A DNA stretch of 64,000 nt from Lepas anatifera (Eukaryota; Arthropoda; Thecostraca; Lepadidae). Position 1 is the first letter of the stretch; each line of letters opens with the position of its first letter. The stretch lies in contig JAOTON010002068.1 of the NCBI GenBank assembly GCA_034440635.1, positions 623,001 to 687,000 on the forward strand, in the 5' to 3' direction. Under the pieces are notes generated by a model. That model made no database searches. It saw only the letters and a list, made by a program, of their open reading frames with translations, and was not told the origin of the DNA. Shown piece by piece: positions 10,695-21,523 of this stretch. The position numbers and the translations under genes are program-made.

Positions 10695-12313
10695 TCAAAA
10701 GTTGAATTGGACCCTGCCATGAAAATTCAGAAAGCGGATCTTTCTCACGTCCCGGAACATCAGAAAAATCTCATTGAGCAACTCATTGAACGAAATTCAG
10801 ACTTGTTTGCCAAAATTGAAACTGATTTAGGCCGTACTGATTTGGTTACGATGAAAATCGACACCGGAGACAACGCTCCAATCAAGCAACGACCATATCG
10901 TCTGCCGTTTAGCCAAAGGCAAATGGTAGAAGATCATTTTGAGGAACTACTAAAAGCCGGAGTCATACAACCTAGCCAAAGCTCCTGGGCTAGTCCCATT
11001 GTCATTGTGGACAAAAAGGACGGTGGGAAGCGTTATTGCGTAGATTATCGAAAACTTAACCAAATCACTGTCAACAATAGTTACCCACTGCCGCGGATTG
11101 ATGATATTTTAGCATCGCTTGAAGGATCACAGTACTTCACCTCTCTAGACCTAAAAAGTGGTTATTGGCAAATTGCCATGGCCGATCAAGACTCAATTGA
11201 TAGAACTGCTTTTACATGTTTTTGGTACTTTATTCCTGGAATGTTCTTCCTTTTGGATTAACAAATGCTCCTGCGCTATTTTCGGAACTCATGAACAAAG
11301 TTTTGAAAGGCATACAACACAAATTTGCAATCGCGTATATCGATGATGTCATAATATTCTCAAAAACGTTCGAAGAGCATCTGGAACACATCGAGGACGT
11401 GTTCAACAGGCTGCGTAAGGCAGGCCTCAAGCTGAAAATGTCAAAATGCGATTTCCTCAAACAGGAAGTGAAATATCTTGAACATGTAGTCTCAGCAAGT
11501 GGCATTCAGCCAGACAAGTCTAAAGTAGAAGTCATTCGAGATCTCAAAGCACCTACCACAGTCAAAGGAGTACGCTCATTCATTGATATGTGTTCTTATT
11601 ATCGGAGATTTATTCCAAATTTTGCGAAAATTGCAAAGCCTCTGACGGAGTTGACAAAGAAAAACGCACGTTTCCACTGGACTGACCAATGTCAACCAAT
11701 GTCATTTGATACTTTGGGAGTAGTTTTGACAGACGCCCCTATTTTGGCCTACCCAGATACCGGAAAACCCTACAAATTGTACACAGACGCGTAGAACCAT
11801 TCAATCGGAGCTGGCCTAGTTCAGGAAACTGATCAAGGTGAACGTGTGATACAATACATATCACATCAGCTAAACAAATCACAACTCAATTGGCCTGTCA
11901 TAGAAAAAGAAGGATACGCCATCGTGTACGCCGTTCAAAAACTCCGTCCCTACCTTTTTGGTTCAAAATTTACAATCATGACAGATCACAAACCACTCAA
12001 GCATCTCTTCACTACAGAGATGAGGAATCCCCGAATTCAACGTTGGGCAATTATACTCGACGAATACGGATGTGACATCAAGTATGTCACGGGTCGACAA
12101 AACACTGTGGCCGATAGCCTCTCTAGATTGGAACTGCAGAGAGATGAACCAATGGATATTAATATCATAGATGCCGACCATGCACCACGTGTGAAGTTGG
12201 ACGCCACAGTTGAATCATGCCCCTCTGATGAAAGTTCAGACCCGCAGCAGAAATTCCGGGAATTTCTGTCGAAGCATCCTGATTTGGAAACCCTCCAGAG
12301 TGAGGACAAATAA
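10695..12313 (+). pseudogene. pol: Gypsy Pol: reverse transcriptase and RNase H, broken
   Basis: The RT palm and fingers are clear: SWASPIVIVDKKDGGKR, then SLDLKSGYWQI, and the catalytic YIDD at 11336-11347. A frameshift near 11210-11220 divides the RT between the first two motifs and YIDD. The RNase H begins KLYTDA and is interrupted by an in-frame TAG at 11792-11794, just after the first catalytic Asp. It resumes in the same frame with MTDHKPLKHLF and ends with a second in-frame TAA at 12311-12313, in the linker before integrase. The copy cannot make an intact polyprotein. Confidence 0.88.
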
Positions 12314-12933
12314 ATCCAGAAGATCATGAAAATATTACAAGACTCAGACGATCCAAATCATAGCGATATTTCTAAACACTATGTAGTACTAGATAATATA
12401 CTGTACCGTATTACAGATACTTCTAAATGTACCCCACATCCTGGTCTTCAATTGTGCATCCCCAAATTTCTGCAGAAACCGTTAGTTGAAGAAATTCATT
12501 CAGGTTATTTTGGAGGTCATCTAGGAATTGACAAAACGTATGATAAACTTCGATCTCATTATTGGTCTGGTATGTATCGTGATGTAGTGAATCATTTTAA
12601 AATTTGTGTAGCGTGTAATATGCGGAAACTTAAAAAGCAACGCCCACCCCTTCAGGAAATGCAAATCCCGAAATATCCATTCGAGATGATAGCCATCGAT
12701 ACTTGTGGTCCATTCCCGCAAAGCTACAATGGAAATCGTTTTATTATCAATATAGTTGATTTATTTTCAGGTTGGCCCAAATCATTCGCTACTGATTCCA
12801 AAAGCGCAGAAACAGTCGCTCAAATACTCATAGAACACATTATTCCTCGACACGCATGTCCACGTGTCATCGTTTCGGACAATGGAACAGAATTTTGTAA
12901 CGTAGTAATAGAACAAATTTCAGCCTTCTTTAA
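12314..12933 (+). pseudogene. pol: Gypsy integrase, N-terminal and core part
   Basis: The zinc-binding HHCC module is visible: His residues in HSGYFGGHLGI, then CVAC. The DDE core follows, with the first Asp in AIDTCGPF (codon 12698) and the second in VSDNGTEF (codon 12878). The frame is the same as RNase H. It is cut at FFN by a TTAA-duplicating insertion and continues at 13491-13523 (IKHIRTSVYHPQ). It is cut again by the LINE, and resumes at 20254 with the third catalytic residue. Confidence 0.88.
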
Positions 12934-13486
12934 CCCGCACTGGGGGGGTCCGCACACGCGCACTGGGGGGGCCTGGTGGCCCCTAAGATTCGGAAACTAG
13001 AGGTTGAAACGCCATTGGTGGTGGGTGGGGGTGTGGTGATCTCATGATGACCATTTTTTTACCTAGGTCTATTTAGGTAAAGGTCGTAAGGTATATTGGC
13101 CATGTGGGATCGATTGGTAATGCTGGATTATGGGAATGGGGGATTAGCTAAGGCGGAAGGTTTGAGGGTAGGGCTCCCATTTGGGTAGGCATGGTTGCTT
13201 TAGGTTTGGTTACTACTTATTATTTAACTTGCAACACTGTGCTGTTTGGGGTTGATTGACTTTATGTTTCTTGACCTTGCCGATTGTTTGGGCTACCATG
13301 ACGTCTAGCATGTTTGTGCGGGGGTTTGGGACGCACGTGGGTCTGAGTGATTGACCTGACCGTTGACTTGACTTGATTTTTGGTTTTTGTTGGGCGCTGT
13401 ATGGCTACGGGCCCGGGGAAATGTGGTCTTTTAAGCCTATATTTTGCTTAAATTAGCTTATTTTAATGTGGTTTTTTTGGGGCCTG
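12934..13486. mobile_element. TTAA-duplicating insertion inside integrase
   Basis: TTAA is present on both sides (12930-12933 and 13487-13490). Removing the 553 bp plus one TTAA restores the integrase frame across FFN-IKH exactly. The left end (cccgcactggggggg) and nearby G-run/C-run arrangement (tggggggg...ggcccctaag) resemble the subterminal design of the AGGTCA MITEs, but no clean inverted repeat was found at the right end (ttttttggggcctg). It has no coding sequence. The body is T- and G-rich with few TGACCT words. Confidence 0.75.
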
Positions 13487-13535
13487 TTAATATCAAACAC
13501 ATTCGGACTTCTGTATATCACCCGCAGTCAAACGG

Positions 13536-14665
13536 CCCCCGCAGGGGACCAATTTTCATCTGCCGGACTCGTTTGCACCTGCTGACAGGTCCGGCACATG
13601 GATAATTGGGTACGGGATGTGACGACACCCGCGACCCCAGTTGGCAGGATGGGTTTCGCCCCCCGCCTTCGGGCGAGAGGCCAAATCGAAACTGCCATCC
13701 TCATCCTTTCCTGGCCTTCCTAAATTCAAATCCCACCAACTCCTTGTTCCTTTTCCTCTTCTTTCCTTATTTTCTTGTGTATCCATGCCTTTCCACCCGT
13801 GTCCTTTCTGTCCACTCCTAAATACCCCTCCTATCCACTGTCTGCGATGTCTGGCCCGGCGTGTCTCCGTGGGTGGCGGGGATGTGTGCACTCTTGCTCG
13901 TCTTTAGTGTGAACACCTCGGTCGCGTGCGGTGCGCGGCTGGGCTGGGCAGCGCAGACCGACCCTCTTCCTTTTCCAACCCATAACTTCCCAGTTACCCA
14001 CTTTTTCCCAGTGTCATGGGCGTCCCCGCACGTGCCTATGATTCCTGGATGGTCTGGGTGTATGTGGGCCTCCGGCTCGTGTGGCTGACGATTGGATCCC
14101 TCTGATCGCCGGCCCTGCAAGCCGGGGGCTCGCTTCTCTCGGACCAGCCGGGAATCAGTTGTGACGAGCAGGTGGTAGTCGCCTGCTCCGATGAGGCCGT
14201 GTGGGGGCGCCTGTCTTTTTAAGGTGAGCTGCGCACCGACCCGTACCCCGGGATGAAGGAGTCCTGGTAGCTGAGCTGAGGTAGGCGCTGTGTTCGTTCG
14301 TGTGCCTCTAGCAACACTCTACTTTGGTCTGGATTTCCGCAAGGGCGGGGAACTCTTGAAGGCATCGACAAGAGTAGCAGCATTGTAAAAGTCTGTCGAC
14401 CTTTGGTGGGGCTCGGCTGTCCCTCCCTCCCTTGGTGAGGTCCCGATTTCACCCGAGGAGGGAGGGGTGTCCGTGCCCCGCCCGGGGTCGTCTAGGCTAG
14501 GTGCAAGGGGGGACCGTCGTCGAGGCAGGGGGGTTTGGTGAGTCTCTCTCCCCCTCTGTAGCGGCGGCGTCTCCCCCGTATAGCCAGCCCGTGCGTCGTC
14601 TCGCCTTGTAGCACCCTCGTTGGAAGGGGGGGCGCACGTGGCTGGTCGAACCTTATGATCTTCCC
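13536..14665 (+). other. LINE 5' untranslated region
   Basis: This is about 1.1 kb before ORF1, starting ccccgcaggggacc. LINEs of this group usually carry an internal promoter here; none was identified by motif. Open frames in it are short, lie on both strands and look like GC-rich chance frames. Confidence 0.6.
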
Positions 14666-15569
14666 ATGGATTCCTCAAACTCCACAAACCCCCCTCACCA
14701 CCTCCAGCAGGAGGTAGCCACCTCCCAAAACCCTTCCCAATCGAAGCCATCGCGCCCCCGCGTCCTCCTGATAAGAGGAGTGAGCTGCTCCCTGTCTCGC
14801 CTGTCCCCTTTCCAAAGAAAGGAGGCGTGTGACCGCCTAGGTAAAGTCAGCCGCTGTGACCGCTTGCGAGATGGAACTCTTGAGGTCGAGTTCCTTGACC
14901 ACCGTGATGCAGAACGCGCACTGAGCACATCCACCCTTACTTTCACGAAACACGATCAAGGTACAAAGAAAAATGTCACTGTAAATGTTTGCATCGAAGC
15001 GCACAAAACAAAGAACTTTGTCAAAGGAGTGATCAACTGCTTCGACTTGGCCGGAGTTTGTGATGAGGAGATTGTAGAGGGACTGAGTTGTTTTGGTGTT
15101 GTGACAGCGAAAAGGATCAGGATTAAGAAGGCAGGAGAAATGCAAGACACAAACTCAATAATACTTACCTTTGATGGTGTCGATCTGCCTGAGTCGGTGA
15201 CGGTAGGATATGTTAAGGAGAGAGTCAGAGCGTACGTTCCCAATCCAATGCGATGTTTTACGTGCCACCGGTACGGACACACTACTTCATCCTGCAGAGG
15301 TACCCGAACCTGCGGACGTTGTGGTTCCAAGGAGCACGAGTCGACATCCTGTAACGCTGAAACCCCATTCTGTACCAACTGTGGCCAAGGCCAAGTCGCA
15401 CATGCTGCATATGATCGCAACTGCCCCACTCTTAAAAAGAAAAAGAAATAATTAACATCAAAGTGAAGGGGCGTATGAGCTTCCGGGAGGCTCGGGACGC
15501 CTACGAGGCCACCCACCCCCGGAAATCATACGCTCAAGCTGTCGGTACCGGGGCCTTGGCCCTCCCAGG
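14666..15569 (+). CDS. LINE ORF1 (Gag-like nucleic-acid-binding protein), frameshift in A-run
   Basis: The ATG at 14666 opens a frame of 261 aa. Residues about 195-250 hold three zinc knuckles: CFTCHRYGHTTSSC, CGRCGSKEHESTSC and a longer CTNC...H...C, as in ORF1 of I- and Jockey-type elements. The frame stops at 15449-15451, directly after an A-rich run coding KKKKK. The +2 frame from the same point continues with a typical ORF1 tail (MSFREARDAYEATHP, then SYAQAVGTG) and stops at 15571-15573. Either a base was lost or gained in the A-run, or the A-run is a slip site. The protein would coat the element RNA. Confidence 0.8.
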
Positions 15570-16283
15570 ATGACCCCGGAGGAGGTCATCCGCTCCTTGA
15601 CCGTGGCGGACTTTGTTCGCATGGCGGGGAGGATGGGGCTGGTGTTTTCGCGCCAGCCCGCATCTCCGTCTCCCGTGCCGGAGGCGGCGCATCCTCCACA
15701 ACCTCCCTCCTTACGGGGAGGGGGCGGGAGCGGAGCGACGCTCCCGACTCCATCCCCCCGCCCCCGGCTCCTGCCTGGGGTGTGGAGCGGGGCCATGGCC
15801 CCACCACTGAGCACCAGCAGGCAGCGCCTGTTGGTGACTCGTCCAGCCTCGAGCCTTCGGCGGACTTAGAGAGCTGGACAGTTGTGGGACGGGGAGGCAA
15901 GCATTCCCCCACAGGGAGGCGCCGCCCGCCGTCCCCCATCGAACCACCCACTGGGGGGCGCTGTTCCAGCGCCTCCGGTTGCATCTGCGCCGCCGCCATC
16001 GTCTACAGCAGAGACGGTTCCACCACCATCGCATCTCCCCTCCCAAACTCCGTCCTCCACAGTGGCTGCTGTGCGGAGGAACTTCGAGAGCTCTTCACGG
16101 GGTAGGTCCCCAGTGAAGCGCCCGGCTGAGAGCCCTCCCGGCCATCCTCAAGCTTCGCGTGCCCGAGGCACTTCATTGGAGAGTGGACGGGGCCGCGGTC
16201 CGGTTCGGAACCGGCTCGGTGGCCCGGGAGGAGGACCAGCTAAGGGTCCACCCGGGGGCTCTGGCCCCCCGTGGAAAGGTTAG
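15570..16283 (+). pseudogene. LINE ORF1 C-terminal extension, multiply frameshifted
   Basis: An ATGA stop-start overlap joins it to the preceding frame. The segment reads MTPEEVIRSLTVADFV in one frame to 15869. A plausible continuation with EPSADLESWTVV is in a second frame, and the Pro/Arg/Ser-rich tail (SSRGRSPVKRPAESPP) returns to the first frame and stops at 16283. That is 51 bp before ORF2. The GC-rich sequence has probably collected small indels. It could also be an independent small ORF; I favour the ORF1 tail. Confidence 0.5.
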
Positions 16284-16334
16284 ACAGACCCGTCGTCGCC
16301 CGCAGTAAATCTTGGCCCGTTCTCTTTTAAATAA

Positions 16335-19300
16335 ATGACACAATTTCTACAATGGAACTGCCGAGGCCTTCGTTCAAACCTCTCGGACCTGCAGAGCCTC
16401 TTATCTGCTCACAATCCGTCTGTTGTTTGCCTCCAGGAGACTAAGCTGCGTCCAGGTGGTAAGTTTTCAGTTCGACAGTATAATACATTCCGAAAAGACG
16501 TATTTAGCACCACAATAGCATACGGTGGAGTGATGTTAGCTGTCCACACATCCATACCATGTCATCAAATCACTTTAAGAAGTACCTTGCAGGCTGTAGC
16601 AGCCCGGGCCGACTTGGGTTTTATGAAGCTAACCGTTTGTTCCATCTATTTACCACCAGGAGGCAACACAGACATCAGCAGTTTAAACAACCTTGTTGAT
16701 CAGCTCCCAACTCCTTACATGCTATTGGGTGACTTCAACGCCCACAACGCTGCATGGGGAGAGACTGGAGGCCGTACGTGTGCCCGAGGTCGAACACTTG
16801 AACGTTTTCTCCACCTAAACTCTCTATGCCTTTTGAACACCGGCAGCCCCACCCACATATCTCTTCCATCCGGAAATTCTTCAGCTATAGATCTTTCAAT
16901 TTGCACACCGTCTCTCCTAGCCCAGCTCCGATGGGAACCTCTAGATGACCAACACGGTAGCGACCATTTCCCTATTATCATCTCCCAAACCCGGGCATCT
17001 GTCCGCGGAACAAATGTTCCACGATGGAACACGCGGCGCGCGGACTGGACTGGTTTTGAGAGTGCGTGCAGCCTGGTAGACCATTCTCCGGAGACCTCGG
17101 CAACCGACTGCATAAGGGAATTTAACAACATGATCCTGGAGGCTGCAAAGATCTTTATACCAAAGACCTGTGGCAAACTCAAGCGAACACCTGTTCCGTG
17201 GTGGAACCCTGCGTGCAAACAGGCCATTTTAAGTAGGAAGCGGGCTTTTAGAGTTCTTAGGAGGAGTACGACAACCACGACCCTAGTAGCGTTTAAGCGT
17301 GCCCGAGCACTCGCCCGCCGCATTGTGTTAAATGCGAAGCGGAGATGGTGGGTGGAGTATGTTTGTACCGTGAATAGATTCACACCAATTACACAGGTTT
17401 GGACCAGAGTTAAACAACTCCAGGGTAGATCACAATATACATCCACACCCGTATTAGATGATAACGGCATCAAAATAACTGACACAAAAGAAGTATCGAA
17501 CCGTATGGCGGCAGCCTTCAGTATGCGATGTAGCTCTCACGTCCAGGATGCTAGCTTCAGGCGCTTACGCGAACGAGCAGAGCAAACAATTGTAAACTTC
17601 GGAAATAACCATTCTGCCTCATATAATGTTCCATTTACAATGCTTGAACTGAAAGGTGCACTTCGTTCTGTTAGGCCAGTTTCGCCTGGGCCTGACACTA
17701 TTCGAAATGAAATGCTGTCCCATCTTCCTGACGGCTCATTGGCATCTCCACTTCAGATCTTTAACCGCATCTGGGTAGAGCATGATTTCCCCGAGCAGTG
17801 GAGAGACGCGGTTGTTGTTCCTATACTGAAGCCTGGTAAGGAGGGTAGCTCACCTGGGGATTACCGCCCAATTTCACTGACCTCTTGCGTCTGCAAGCTG
17901 CTGGAGAAGATGGTTAACGTCCGCCTCATGTCGTTTTTGGAGACCAATAATCTATTGTCAAACATTCAATGTGGATTCCGGAGGGGTCGAAGCACCATTG
18001 ACCACCTTTTAGCTCTAGACTTGTCGATCCGGAAAGGCTTTAGCAGAAAGCAGCATACAATTGCCGTCTTTTTTGACATTGAGCGAGCTTTCGACCTCAC
18101 CTGGAGGCACGGTATCCTGCAGAAGGTCTTTGATCTAGGTGTGCGAGGTCACCTGGGATGGTTTCTGTCTAATTTTCTTAAAGACAGGCGTTTTCGATAC
18201 CGGGTTGGCATATCAGAATCTGATGAATACACGCAAGAGAATGGAACACCGCAAGGCAGCGTCCTCTCTGTTGCACTGTTCGCAATCGCTATCAACGACT
18301 TAGCAGATGGCATCCCTCGGAATATAAACACAGCCCTCTTTGTCGATGATTTCACTATTTGGGTCACGGCATCATCCACACCATCTGCCGTTAGGCAATT
18401 GCAGATTGCTCTGGACAAATTAGAGCGATGGAGCGGACAAAATGGCTTGAAGTTTTCAACGGAAAAAACCAAATGTATGCATTTTTGTCGTAAACGAAAT
18501 GATTGCACCGACCCTGTCCTAACATTGTATAAACAAGCCATAGCTGTAGTAGAACAAACTCGCTTTCTCGGTGTAATCATTGATAGGAAATTAACATACG
18601 TACCACATTTCAAGGATCTAAGGGATAGATGTTTCAAAGCACTGAATATCTTTAAGGTGCTGACCAAGCTCAAGTATGGCGCGGATCAGAAAACGCTCCT
18701 TATGCTATATAGATCTTTGGTCCGATCTAAAATAGAATATGGGGCCATAGCATATGATGCTGCAACAGAAAGCTCTAAGCACATGCTGGACACAGTTCAT
18801 CATCACGCCATCAGGACAATAATCGGTGCTTTTCGCACATCTCCCACCTCCAGTATGCTCGTGGAGGCAAGCGAGATGCCGTTGGACCTAAGGCGCAGAA
18901 TGCATGGCATGCAATATGCCCTAAAACTTTTTCAGTTCCCAAATCACCCAACCTCCCGAAGGCTTTTCTCAGGTGAGCATCGGCGTCAAATTGAACACTC
19001 TGCTCAATATGCCCGGCACGCAGATTACAGGATAGCTAGCTGGCTTGATGACGCCCAAGTTAACTTGGAACAGGTGGAGCTTTTTCAGGCCCCGTCCATC
19101 GAACCTTGGATGATAGCTGAGCCAACGATAGACACAAGCATGGTCTCAAAAACCAGAGATTTGACTCCGGTAGCCTCACAACAGGTTTTTCTGGAGCACT
19201 GTCAGACTTCTTATCCAAACCACAAGCTCTTTTATACGGATGGCTCCAAGGGTCAGGACGGTGTCGGATGTGCCTTTGTAAGTGAGAATGTTGTGAGGTG

Positions 19301-20060
19301 TTTCACTCTTCCGCCCGCTGCTTCAGTTTTCACTGCGGAGTTGTATGCCATTCTACGCTGCCTGCACGCCATTCTTTTATCGAGACAGCGCCGATGTGTT
19401 ATATTCACTGACTCTTTATCCTCGCTACAGGCCCTCGAGTCTTTCGGTACTAAGTCGCCATCGTCATATTATTTAGATGAAATCAGACACAGAATTCACC
19501 GAACACATGTCAAGAAAAAACAAGTAATACTAGCCTGGGTCCCCAGTCACTCGGGCATCGTTGGAAACGAGCGCGCTGATATAGCTGCGAAGCAGGCAGC
19601 ACAGGGCACCGTACCATCGGGCCTTCGGATTCCGTGTTCGGATTGGTTCCCACATATTCGAAAACACGTTACTAAATTATGGCAGGACAGGTGGGATACG
19701 GACCCAAAGGGTCAAAGGCTTCGGGCCCTGAAACCGCTGATCGTTAAGCGTTTTTCAGGTTCTGCGAGTTCAAGGAGGGAGGAGGTGATCCTCTCTAGGC
19801 TCCGCATTGGTCACACCCACGCAACACATTCCTTTTTACTTTGTAGAGATGTCCCGCCGGAGTGTGCTCGCTGTGGGGAGCGCCTGTCTGTGCGTCATGT
19901 TTTCGTGGATTGCCGAGATTTTGAGGTTGAGAGACAACGCTACTTTCGCGGGTCTCCCTCACTGGATTCGCTACTCGGAGAGCATCCAACCGTGGAGTTC
20001 ACTGTTATTGCTGCTTTTTTGAAGAGTGCCTCATTTAATGTCATTTACTCACCATCTTAG
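16335..20060 (+). CDS. LINE ORF2: endonuclease, reverse transcriptase, RNase H
   Basis: An uninterrupted 1241-aa frame. Residues 1-225 are an APE-type endonuclease (QWNCRGLRSNL, CLQETK, LLGDFNAHNAAWGE, GSDHFPIII). The RT follows (AFDLTWRHGI, NGTPQGSVLS, catalytic FVDD at about residue 669). RNase H lies at about 965-1110 with LFYTDGS, FTAELYA, FTDSLSSL and NERADIAAK carrying its acidic residues. Near 1175-1192 is CARC-X8-H-X4-C, the C-terminal zinc motif of this group. All key catalytic residues seen are present. The protein would nick target DNA and copy the element RNA. FVDD in place of the commoner YADD/FADD is a mild variation. Confidence 0.93.
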   Translation: MTQFLQWNCRGLRSNLSDLQSLLSAHNPSVVCLQETKLRPGGKFSVRQYNTFRKDVFSTTIAYGGVMLAVHTSIPCHQITLRSTLQAVAARADLGFMKLTVCSIYLPPGGNTDISSLNNLVDQLPTPYMLLGDFNAHNAAWGETGGRTCARGRTLERFLHLNSLCLLNTGSPTHISLPSGNSSAIDLSICTPSLLAQLRWEPLDDQHGSDHFPIIISQTRASVRGTNVPRWNTRRADWTGFESACSLVDHSPETSATDCIREFNNMILEAAKIFIPKTCGKLKRTPVPWWNPACKQAILSRKRAFRVLRRSTTTTTLVAFKRARALARRIVLNAKRRWWVEYVCTVNRFTPITQVWTRVKQLQGRSQYTSTPVLDDNGIKITDTKEVSNRMAAAFSMRCSSHVQDASFRRLRERAEQTIVNFGNNHSASYNVPFTMLELKGALRSVRPVSPGPDTIRNEMLSHLPDGSLASPLQIFNRIWVEHDFPEQWRDAVVVPILKPGKEGSSPGDYRPISLTSCVCKLLEKMVNVRLMSFLETNNLLSNIQCGFRRGRSTIDHLLALDLSIRKGFSRKQHTIAVFFDIERAFDLTWRHGILQKVFDLGVRGHLGWFLSNFLKDRRFRYRVGISESDEYTQENGTPQGSVLSVALFAIAINDLADGIPRNINTALFVDDFTIWVTASSTPSAVRQLQIALDKLERWSGQNGLKFSTEKTKCMHFCRKRNDCTDPVLTLYKQAIAVVEQTRFLGVIIDRKLTYVPHFKDLRDRCFKALNIFKVLTKLKYGADQKTLLMLYRSLVRSKIEYGAIAYDAATESSKHMLDTVHHHAIRTIIGAFRTSPTSSMLVEASEMPLDLRRRMHGMQYALKLFQFPNHPTSRRLFSGEHRRQIEHSAQYARHADYRIASWLDDAQVNLEQVELFQAPSIEPWMIAEPTIDTSMVSKTRDLTPVASQQVFLEHCQTSYPNHKLFYTDGSKGQDGVGCAFVSENVVRCFTLPPAASVFTAELYAILRCLHAILLSRQRRCVIFTDSLSSLQALESFGTKSPSSYYLDEIRHRIHRTHVKKKQVILAWVPSHSGIVGNERADIAAKQAAQGTVPSGLRIPCSDWFPHIRKHVTKLWQDRWDTDPKGQRLRALKPLIVKRFSGSASSRREEVILSRLRIGHTHATHSFLLCRDVPPECARCGERLSVRHVFVDCRDFEVERQRYFRGSPSLDSLLGEHPTVEFTVIAAFLKSASFNVIYSPS

Positions 20061-20241
20061 GACGTGATCACCTGCGTTTTCACTCGTTGACTTGTGGAAG
20101 CATGTGCGGTGTATTTACGTTTTACCTTTGACACACTTTTAGCCCTGTGAGACGCTGAAACTATATTGTATATATCTTGTCTAGTGTTATGGGCGCCACA
20201 TGACCCGTGTTGTCGGCGCGCCCTTAAACACCAACGATGAT
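20061..20241 (+). other. LINE 3' untranslated region
   Basis: A short 3' region ending ccaacgatgat immediately before the target duplication. There is no poly(A). A short simple tail instead of poly(A) is known for several I-group elements. Confidence 0.65.
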
Positions 20242-20253
20242 GCAGTCAAACGG

Positions 20254-21523
20254 ACGTTGTGAAAGGTACCATCGCGTTCAAAATGATATATTAGCAAAGT
20301 TAGTAGGCGAAAATCAACACGACTGGGATACAAAGTTACCATCAATACTTTCAGCCTATGGTACTGCCAAAAATGAAACAACCAAGCATAGTCCATTCTA
20401 CATTGTACATGGTCGTGACCCTGTTCTCCCAATGGACACTTTGCTTTCACCCAAGTACAGGTATCAAGGTGAGGATTACGTTACCACTATGTTAGAAAAT
20501 ATTAGCCCCGCGTATCATGAAGTTAGACATAATCTGGCTCTCGGACACGAGAAAAATAAATTATACTATGATCGCAAGTCAAAGCCCATCAAGTTCAAAA
20601 TTGGCGACATGGTTTATTTTCGAGATCCATCTACTGCCCCTGGTTCAACTACTAAATTGACTTCTCATTGGCGCCCATACTATCGTATCGTAAAAGCGCT
20701 TAGCGATGTAACATTTGTAATCAAGCATCAACTAGAAGGTGGTACAAAAACCGTAAACGCTCAGAACCTGAGAATGGCAGATCCCAATACACCATGGTGT
20801 AACATTTTGAACGAACCGACCCGCATTAATCAAAAGTATGAGGAGAAATCAAAATCTCAGATCCCCGTTAGAGTTCAGCCACCACGTAGTTCGAAATTTT
20901 CTTATGATGATGATATGGATACAATTCCAATGCCATTTAGGATTTCGGAACCCGCATCACCTGATCCTCAGTTTAGTACTAGGTCTGGCCGATCAAAATC
21001 TGATGTAACCTCTGAAGATGAGGATAAAATTCCACTTTCTCGGTTGGCAAAAAGAATGTATAACCCCACCTCACATGAAGAAGATGACATTCCATTAGCA
21101 AAATTAGCAAAGCAGCTTCAGGATGAAAAGGAATTAGGTTCAAAACGTAACGTAGAATCGCCGTTACCTAATGCCAAACGTGCCTGTGAATCCATGGACT
21201 CGGATCTTAATCCAAACGCAGAAGAGTATGTGCCGGTCAAGCGTGACCGAGAAATAGATTCGGAAGATTCAGAAGACGATAGTCCCCCTAATAAGGTCAT
21301 CGCTGCAGATGACTCGTCTGATTCTGATATATCAGACATTGATGTAAATAATGTAAATAGTAATGTTGCACAGTGTAAAACTGTTGATAAAGAGAACGTA
21401 ATGAACGGTAATAAGTGCGATGCGACAACTTCCAGTACCTCTCTGAGTAATGAACAGAGAATGGAAATGTTTAAACTGTTCAGTGCAAATATGGCAAACA
21501 TGGCTGCCATGCTATTCAAGTAA
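20254..21523 (+). pseudogene. pol: Gypsy integrase C-terminal part with acidic extension
   Basis: It resumes the integrase in its original frame. The catalytic Glu of the DDE triad is in GRCERYHR (codon 20261). A GPY/F-like chromodomain-adjacent module follows (GDMVYFRD, WRPYYRIVK). After about residue 190 the protein does not stop but adds some 230 aa rich in Asp, Glu, Ser and Lys. Two similar segments, DKIPLSRLAKRM and DDIPLAKLAKQL, and a basic cluster near NAKRACES occur in it. The stop is at 21521-21523. The extension is open throughout, unlike the decayed gag-RT part. Its function is unknown; nuclear or chromatin targeting is a guess. Confidence 0.85.

Larger units (their letters stand above)
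13536..20241 (+). mobile_element. Full-length clade-I LINE inserted in gypsy integrase
   Basis: A 12-bp target duplication, GCAGTCAAACGG, flanks it (13524-13535 and 20242-20253); one copy restores the integrase codons for QSNG. The element has a 5' region of about 1.1 kb, ORF1 with zinc knuckles, ORF2 with endonuclease, RT, RNase H and a C-terminal zinc motif, and a short 3' UTR. It ends in ccaacgatgat, not a poly(A) tail. The RNase H places it in the I group rather than Jockey/CR1. The intact ORF2 suggests it is the youngest insertion here. Confidence 0.9.

Noticed and set aside
13556..14750. Frames of 70-143 codons on both strands before LINE ORF1
   Set aside because: They are in the GC-rich LINE 5' region, overlap each other on opposite strands and have no domain.
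16715..18673. 256- and 174-codon minus-strand frames over LINE ORF2
   Set aside because: Antisense shadows of the intact 1241-aa ORF2.
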